Of a stretch of 64,000 nt of DNA, positions 57,366 through 64,000 are shown piece after piece. Every line of letters begins with the position of its first letter. The first letter of the stretch is position 1. The stretch is from Pithys albifrons albifrons (taxonomy: Eukaryota; Chordata; Aves; Passeriformes; Thamnophilidae). The DNA lies in assembly GCF_047495875.1 (NCBI RefSeq), contig NC_092460.1:186001-250000 (forward strand), read 5' to 3'. The notes under the pieces were generated by a model. That model saw only the letters and a list, made by a program, of their open reading frames with translations, was not told the DNA's origin and did no database searches. The position numbers were made by a program, and so were the translations under genes.

Positions 57366-60300
57366 GCGCGGGCCCGTCGGGAAGGCTCTCCGCCTCCGGA
57401 CATCTTTTCCCCGAGGCCGGCAAACGCCTGGCAGGCTTCCTTCCTCCGGCACCAGCACCCTCCTTCCTCCGGCTGGCACATCCCGCTGTCGGGAGGACAC
57501 CCCCCGCCCTAGCGCTGCTGCCCCGCGGCTCTCACATCCCCCGCCGTCCCGCCATCCCTCCTTCGGGGTCGGCGGCTCCCGGGCCGTGCCGCCGGAACTG
57601 GCATCTCTCCTTCAGGCACCCTCGGGCCGGGGCCGGCCCTCCGTTTCCACCCGAGCTGGCAGGTGTTTGCTGGCTCCCTGGGGCCATGCGTGCTCCACGA
57701 CTTGTCCCGGCGGGACGGGGTCAAGCGGCGAGCACGGGCGCGGCGAGGGTTGCGGGGATGATTGACCGGCACATCGGGAGCGCTGCGCCTGCTGAGGGAC
57801 CGGGCTGTTCGCCCACTACTCCCTCGAACACACTCACCCCTTCACGAAGTCCCTAGGGAATTTGACGTGACTTTCTTTCCTAAAGTCTGGTATTGGGGGA
57901 GGTAAGGTTTTTTTGCAGAATTTTCTCTCCAAGGCAAACTGAAACCCTTCCTCATTCCTTCTGTTAACTTCCCAGAACTTTTCCTTGATGGAAACTGGGA
58001 AGATGACAGAGACAGGATGAGAAGGGAACAAGACATTCAACAGTTAAAGCATTAAAAGAAGCCACTATAAAATTGGGGCAAACTTTAAATTGTTCTCCAA
58101 CATTTCAGGAGTGAGGCATGGATATGAAAAACAACAATTCAGAAAACAATTATTGCTAGCTCTAGAATTATTTAGAAAAATTTAATTCTGCATCTGGAAT
58201 TGAAGAGGAAGGGCAATGGCCTCTTTGTGTTAGCCCTAAATTTTTCCATTGTGTTTCCTTGTTCCAGAAGGTGAATATTGCTGGGCACCTCACTTGCATG
58301 GGTACATCCTGAAACCCAGAGATTTCACTGCTAGATACCTTGCCCTGTAACTGTCATGTGTTGGGAAACTGTGAATCATTGTTTGCCACAGCTCAGGAAC
58401 ATAGGACTGGAAAAGCTCTTTTGGGTCAAACCCAGCCCTCTGCTGTTGTATCAGTGTGTCCTACCACTCCTCTGAGTTTAATGCAAAAGGTTCTCTTCTT
58501 GGAGTTGGGAGTGAGACACTTTCCTAAAATGTGGTGATATTTCCATTCTGTTTTCTGATTGAGATCTGGACCAGACTCTGTCCCTCCCGAGACAAAGTCA
58601 TTTGAAAGTTAAGTAAGCTAGACAAAAATTGCTTTAGCCATGATGCTTCTAGCTCCCTTCCTTTGTCCATTATTTGAAACAGCTCAGCTCTGATTTGTTC
58701 CTGTTGTCAGTGGAAGTGCAGTATAAGAAATATCAGATGTATCCATTTGTAAAGACTTTTATTTTTCAGAAATGTAGGATCAAATGGGACTATCTTCATT
58801 ACTAAAAGAAGTACCTGTTGTTGCAGGACACAGGGTCATACTACTTTTATTAATTCATCCAATTATGTCAAACGAAAACTTTTCAGGTAGCTCTCCTGTT
58901 GCTCCTCTCACCAAACTGAGAAACTCTTGCCAATGCTAGTTCTTCTAGTTGCCAGACATGTTCAACACCACTTATTCTTGTGATTACATTGTCCTTTTGC
59001 TTAAAAATAGTTCTTTTCCTCTTCTGTTGTTTACCTCCAGGTTGTATTTATAGAGTGCTCATATCCCTTCTCAGCCTTTGTTTTGTGTGTTCACACAATG
59101 CAAGGAATGTGTCTCCCATCAGTGCAAAGCAGAACTTCCTACTGAATCTGAAGGAGAGGGGTATTTCTGAGCTGTCTCAGCCCAGGGACCAGCATTAGCT
59201 GTCCTCGTGTTACAGGAAGTCCCACACAGCACCACTAAGCAGAGTCCTGTGTGCAGGCATATGTGGCAGCTGGGATCCCACAGAACTCAGAATAATGACA
59301 GACAGAAAACAGGAAGAGACATATGGATTATCCTCAGAGATGCAGACCTGATAGGAAAAGAAAGATGAAGCAATCCACCCATGGCCACAGGAAATCTGTG
59401 ATTAGAGACAAGAGACCAGATCAGCCTCATATATAGGACCTTCCAGCCCCTAAGTACCGATTTGCTGGGTGCTGAAATGGTCCTGCCCATAGGAAGATCC
59501 AGCAGTGTTTCACTAGGGATGCTGTGCTGTTGAATTATATTTACAGATGACTGCAGTGAAGTTACATAGTAACAGAAATTTGTCAGCTATTGATCTGATA
59601 TCCCAGAGTCATAATGCATTGATCTAATCCTAGAGGATGCATTCCAGTAATCTTACAGAGCAGTATTTTACTTCTGCAGAGTGGGACGTGCTCTGACAGC
59701 CTACCTGTTAATATTTCAATCAAAATTCCCATGGGAATTTTTTGGATAGTTACTACTGCCTGTAGAACTAATCTTCACACTAGTGGCACCTTCTTGGTAT
59801 ATACAGAGTACCTTTGATCAGAAGAACATATACTGATAAGAGAGGATAGATGTTTTTCAAAAGTATCAGATTAGGCAGAAGATGAAATACCATTTTTATA
59901 AATATGAAGCATTTAGGAGCCAATTACCTTCTGGCTTTGACCGGGACCTCACATTTCAAGTGTGTAAAGTCTCAATTCTCAGAAAACACTTAAGGATCTA
60001 ACACCTGTTCAGGTCAAACTGGGAGCTGATACCTATCTCTGGACTGAGGTCTTATTTGAAAGGAAGACTTGGATTCCAACAGAGTTTGAAAATCCTGGTC
60101 TGAATACCTTTTCTATGTCAAGTAACTCCTATGTAACTGTTTTCACTTCTTATCTAACTTTTGAAATTTCAGACTTTTCCCCAACAGTGTGAAGTAAGTG
60201 ATGCATTTACATGCTGTAAAACAAAGTGAACTTCTGCAGCAAATCTTGTACGATTAATGGTATCTCAGTTAATACATCCTGGGGTCCTACCAGTGACAGC

Positions 60301-63300
60301 ACTGGTAGTGTATGAGTTGAACCCCTTCACAGGGATTATACTTTCCTTGTAAATCATGCTACCTCATCTGTTTTATCTCCAACATATTGAAGCTTAAGAT
60401 GGGTACTTAATTCAGAGTGACATTAAAATGGCTTATCTAAATATTCAGCTTGAACACATCCTCACTGTCTGACCTGGACAGCTGGTGGCATTGTAATTAC
60501 ATGTTGGAACCTACAGCTTTCTGTACTGGAAATGTAATAAATGAGTTTTATGTGACTCTGTGCTTGGCTTGCCTTACATTCCAAGCAGCATTACTATAGT
60601 GCTTGGTGCTATGTTCTGGTCAGGTCTAAACACAGCTTTTCATCTGCTGAGAGCTGTTCCTTCCATGTGTTATTTTGATAGAAAGCTCTGTACCACCATT
60701 CTCTCAGAATGCTTCTCTAAGGAGGAAGCATCACAGTCAAAGGATAAACCCATGTATTAGACAAGCTGAAATAGACACAGGTACAGAATTTCCTCTCATT
60801 CTGATACAGCTGTGTGCAATTACACAGCTCCTGATCAAAGCTGAACAAGGCTTTCTGATACCCTCGTCTGGATATTCTCCCTTTGCCTCCTGCTTCTCAG
60901 GCACTTTCCATCTGTGGATTTCAGTCCCTTCTTCCTGGGCAGAAGCAGTGACAGACAGGACTTGTGTGCACTGGTTTCCACTGAGGTTCTGGGTGGGTTT
61001 GGTGCAGTCCCATCCCACTGTTGCAATGTGATCCCTCCACCTGCACTGTCGCTTCCATCCAAAAGCTCTGCAGATGCCCGAACAATTTCTGTCCTCAGTG
61101 TGTCTCCCATTTTAACTTATGTCTGAGTTGAATTAATGCCAAAACATGATGAAAACATGGGTCCATGAAAGTTCATTGGTCAGAAAAAGCTACTTTCAGC
61201 ATCTGAGAAGATGCCTGAACTGGACTGCAGCACCAGCCAAGCTGGAACCAATATCTGCACTGTGTAGCTATGTCATTTCTTGAGCCATTAGCAAAGACCA
61301 TGGCCCTGGGACATGTCTACAAATATTCCTGCAAATCTGAAACCTCAGTGTTTAATTAGGTCTTGGTGGTGGTATTCATAGGTATGGTCCCTTATAAGGC
61401 TTAATTAAATTCTGGGCTAATTCCTAAACCTGGAAAACATAAAACATTTGAAAGTGGTTAGTTGCAGTGTTTCAGGCAGTACCTCACTACAAAATGTTTA
61501 TTGTTTCAAGAAGCACTTGAAGAAGGAAAGCTGTATGGGTTAATTGCTAATCCACGAGAGCTGCTGGGCTACTGTTCACTGCTTAGAAACTTGGATGGAA
61601 GGAGACTAATGTAATGTAATTTCATATGGACCGTGGCAGGAAGGGAGCCATGCAGCGTTGCCTGAAGGAAGGTGGGTAAGGAGAGGAAGCGGTTCTTGTC
61701 AGTACAAGGAAGCATCAAACAATAAGGGGAGGAGCAGGCTAAAGGAATTCGTATTCCCCAAGAGTTTCCTTTTAAGTACAAGGTGGGTGTGTCTCCCTCC
61801 AAACTAAAACACATCCTAAAATAAACATGCACAATTATTTGTGAACATACACATTGCTTATGGTGCAATGTTGCTTTATATCCATTTAGAAGTTAAAGCC
61901 AGAACCTTTGAAGTGGCTCAGACAGCAAAGAACGCAGAAATTAAAGAAGAGTGAAATTGTCCTGATAAAAGGCAAGAAGCTGTGCATTCTTTTGTTTGGG
62001 TTGTTAAACAAACACTTGAACTCCTCCTACTGCCTGCCCCTCACACCTCCACCAAAGAAAAAGGAAAATTGTTTAAGAAGCCTCATGAAAGGCAAGACCA
62101 ACAGATAAAGCTGTTAGGAAAAACACTATGTAAGGAATCAGTAGTGATCAGTAGCTGGCACAAGTAGGTAAGAGTAGGACATCACTAGGCCTATTACTAT
62201 CCTGTGGACAACGTCCACTACTGTAACCTCATTTCCACCAGCAATGTTACTGAAGGTAGCAGAAGGAAAAACTTAAGATGACTTGATTCCTTTTGCTGTA
62301 GAAAATTATCACTGGAGGGAAAATGGGTAACTGTTCAAACTATAGTTCTTTCAAGTGGATGTCTGCATGGTTATTTTACTTAAAGGAAATGAGTTCATGA
62401 CATGATTTTATTTCAAATTTGTTTATACAACAAAGCTTGGGAGATCCTGGCATTGTCTACAGTTCAGTCTTTTCCTCATTAGTCACTGTTTCAGCACAGA
62501 CACTGTCTGACAAGAACAAGGATGAGAATGTAGAAAATGTTCAAGCCTTGTCACATCTCAGGAATAGAGTAGGTATATTTGTATGCCCTTCTGGGATGGA
62601 CATTCCATAGAAAGGCCAGGCACTGCAGAAACTGGTATAAGACATCCAAAGTGATGTTCTTTCCTTGGAGTTAGTTGTAAAAATGCCAGTTTATGGTGCT
62701 AAAGATGTAAAGACTCAGTTTTACCTAATAAAAATTTTATGCATTTTACTACCAGAAGGTTAATTTAGGATGTTCAGTCATTGCAATAGCTGATTTGAAA
62801 ATGCAAAGCTGGGGAGCCAGGCTTATAAGATACTAAAACCACTTCTATTCCCTCCCTGGTTTTAACTGGCAAGAGTTTTCAGTACTCTGCAGCCCTCAAC
62901 TGCTGCCTACAAAAGAAGCAGTGGTACTTCAGCAATGGTGGAGTGTCTGGCACGTAACATTTCCAAAATAATGTGGACGGAAAGATGAGTTACCCATTCT
63001 GTGATTAGACAGATGCCCTGCAGCTCAAAGCAGCAGTGGATACTGTGAAACACTACAGTACTGAAGACTAGCAAACATGCAGTTCTCTCTTCCTTCTTCT
63101 CCACAAGTTGTTTTAAGCCTCCCACACGTGATGCTGGAGTGGTAAAACCCCAGATACAGAATAATTTTTAAATGGTATATGCAATAAGAAGTCTGATTAG
63201 AACAGGCTTTTTATTCCTTCTGGACTAAGCTGAGATCACTGGTTCAGTTTTTAACTGAGACGAAACCTCTCTGGTGTCTCATAGCTCTAGAAAGACTGTT

Positions 63301-64000
63301 TTCTGACTGCATCGGAATGCTAAATTGTCAGCTTCTTTCTGAGTATTGAAAGAAATTTTAGGAAGGTTAAGAAGATCAGAAGAAACATCCTTTTATGTCT
63401 TCCAGAGTCTAACTGAACAAATATATACCATTATTAGTTCAGTACAAATTATTCCAATTATACTAAGATAACAATAAGGAAAGTACCGTGACACCAAATA
63501 CCAGAACAACCAGAGAATCATTTTTAAGCCATTTGCTTTCAGTATTCACTTATTCTCAGTGCAGTGCACAACTCAGGTCTAACTGCCTGCACTTCCACAT
63601 ACCAAAAGTCTGCATTCCAAAATACTCAAAATGTAACAGCACAGTAGCTACAGTTCCTGAAACTTATACCATGATTTATGATAGGATTTCACATAGAAAC
63701 CATGATCCAAATTGTCTTCTGAGATGCTGTTCCCTTATTTCTTGTGTGTAGGGCATGAAGATTTTGCACAAATAATTTTTCCTGTCTTTGTCATAGTGAA
63801 ATAGTTTGTCCTCTGCTTTTCCTTACAATAGAGAGCTCTCCTCTTTCCACTACAATGTGTAAATTAAAGTCATAGAAATAATTACAGATTTCTCATTGAT
63901 TAACCAGGTCATTATCTATTGTCGGCTAAGAAACTTCAGTAGGAGGAAACCACTTCTCTCTGCTTACTACCATCTGTAACCATTTGGTTTTCTGGCTTCC
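57366..64000. other. Presumed first intron of the CpG-island gene
   Basis: After the CpG island fades at about 57780 the sequence is AT-rich and single-copy to the window end. There is a degraded CR1-like fragment and no second exon that I can identify. Confidence 0.5.
58378..58450 (-). mobile_element. Degraded CR1-like fragment
   Basis: The plus strand reads ACATAGGACTGGAAAAG, then GGGTCAAACCCAGCCC, resembling the reverse complement of the CR1 3' end (CATAGAA, GGAAAAGG, GGGTCAT, CCAACCCCC). Divergence is high. Confidence 0.45.

Larger units (their letters stand above)
56480..57780. promoter_or_regulatory. CpG island with gene promoter
   Basis: GC content and CpG density rise sharply here compared with both flanks, peaking at 56890-57660. 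The island spans a plus-strand start codon with an adjacent donor site at 57347-57365 and so is taken as the promoter and first exon of that gene. No TATA box is evident. The transcription start cannot be fixed from sequence. Confidence 0.85.

Noticed and set aside
56456..57856. Several 170-340-codon frames in the CpG island on both strands
   Set aside because: High GC removes stop codons. The overlapping frames have no domain, and the start-plus-donor at 57347 gives a simpler explanation.

Overview
The window is eukaryotic and almost certainly avian. Two fragments carry the CR1 LINE 3' end, one sequence looks like a passerine-type solo LTR, there are large GC-rich minisatellites, and a CpG-island promoter drives a split gene. 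A songbird is the best guess; that part is inference. Nearly all long open frames here are minisatellite artefacts and were not annotated as genes.

Left third (1-18020): a GC-rich, rearranged segmental-duplication block. Two nearly identical cassettes (1-4949 and 11529-16257) each carry five consecutive minus-strand exons with recognisable similarity to CSE1L (exportin-2/CAS, the importin-alpha export receptor). Exon phases and lengths fit the parent gene and several canonical splice sites survive. Shared lesions make both copies unprocessed pseudogenes: two dinucleotide insertions, an in-frame TGA, a 1-nt frameshift and lost splice sites. A third, older copy of the 3' end lies at 8885-9588 and keeps a remnant of the CSE1L terminal exon. 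The cassettes are separated and interrupted by minisatellites: (ACTC)n inside one intron, a 34-bp NRF1-like repeat, a 45-bp GC-rich repeat, a 10-bp G-rich repeat, C-rich CTGGACCCC and CATGTCCCC blocks, and a 51-bp repeat. The 51-bp unit appears to be the 3' splice site plus first codons of the CSE1L terminal exon, amplified about 29 times at 9.6-11.0 kb and about 15 times at 16.4-17.1 kb.

Middle (18021-56480): AT-richer, ordinary non-coding DNA with no gene I can support. It holds two CR1 3' ends, a MIR-like relic, a complete 847-bp solo LTR with a 5-bp target-site duplication, a strong G-quadruplex tract, a 17/18-bp minisatellite (about 0.8 kb) and a 16-bp minisatellite (about 1.5 kb).

Right end (56480-64000): a polypurine tract, then a CpG island holding a plus-strand first coding exon. 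A start codon is followed by three more codons and one base, then a consensus GTAAGT donor. A two-codon upstream ORF precedes it. The rest of the window is that gene's first intron, and the gene continues beyond the window. I could not name it.
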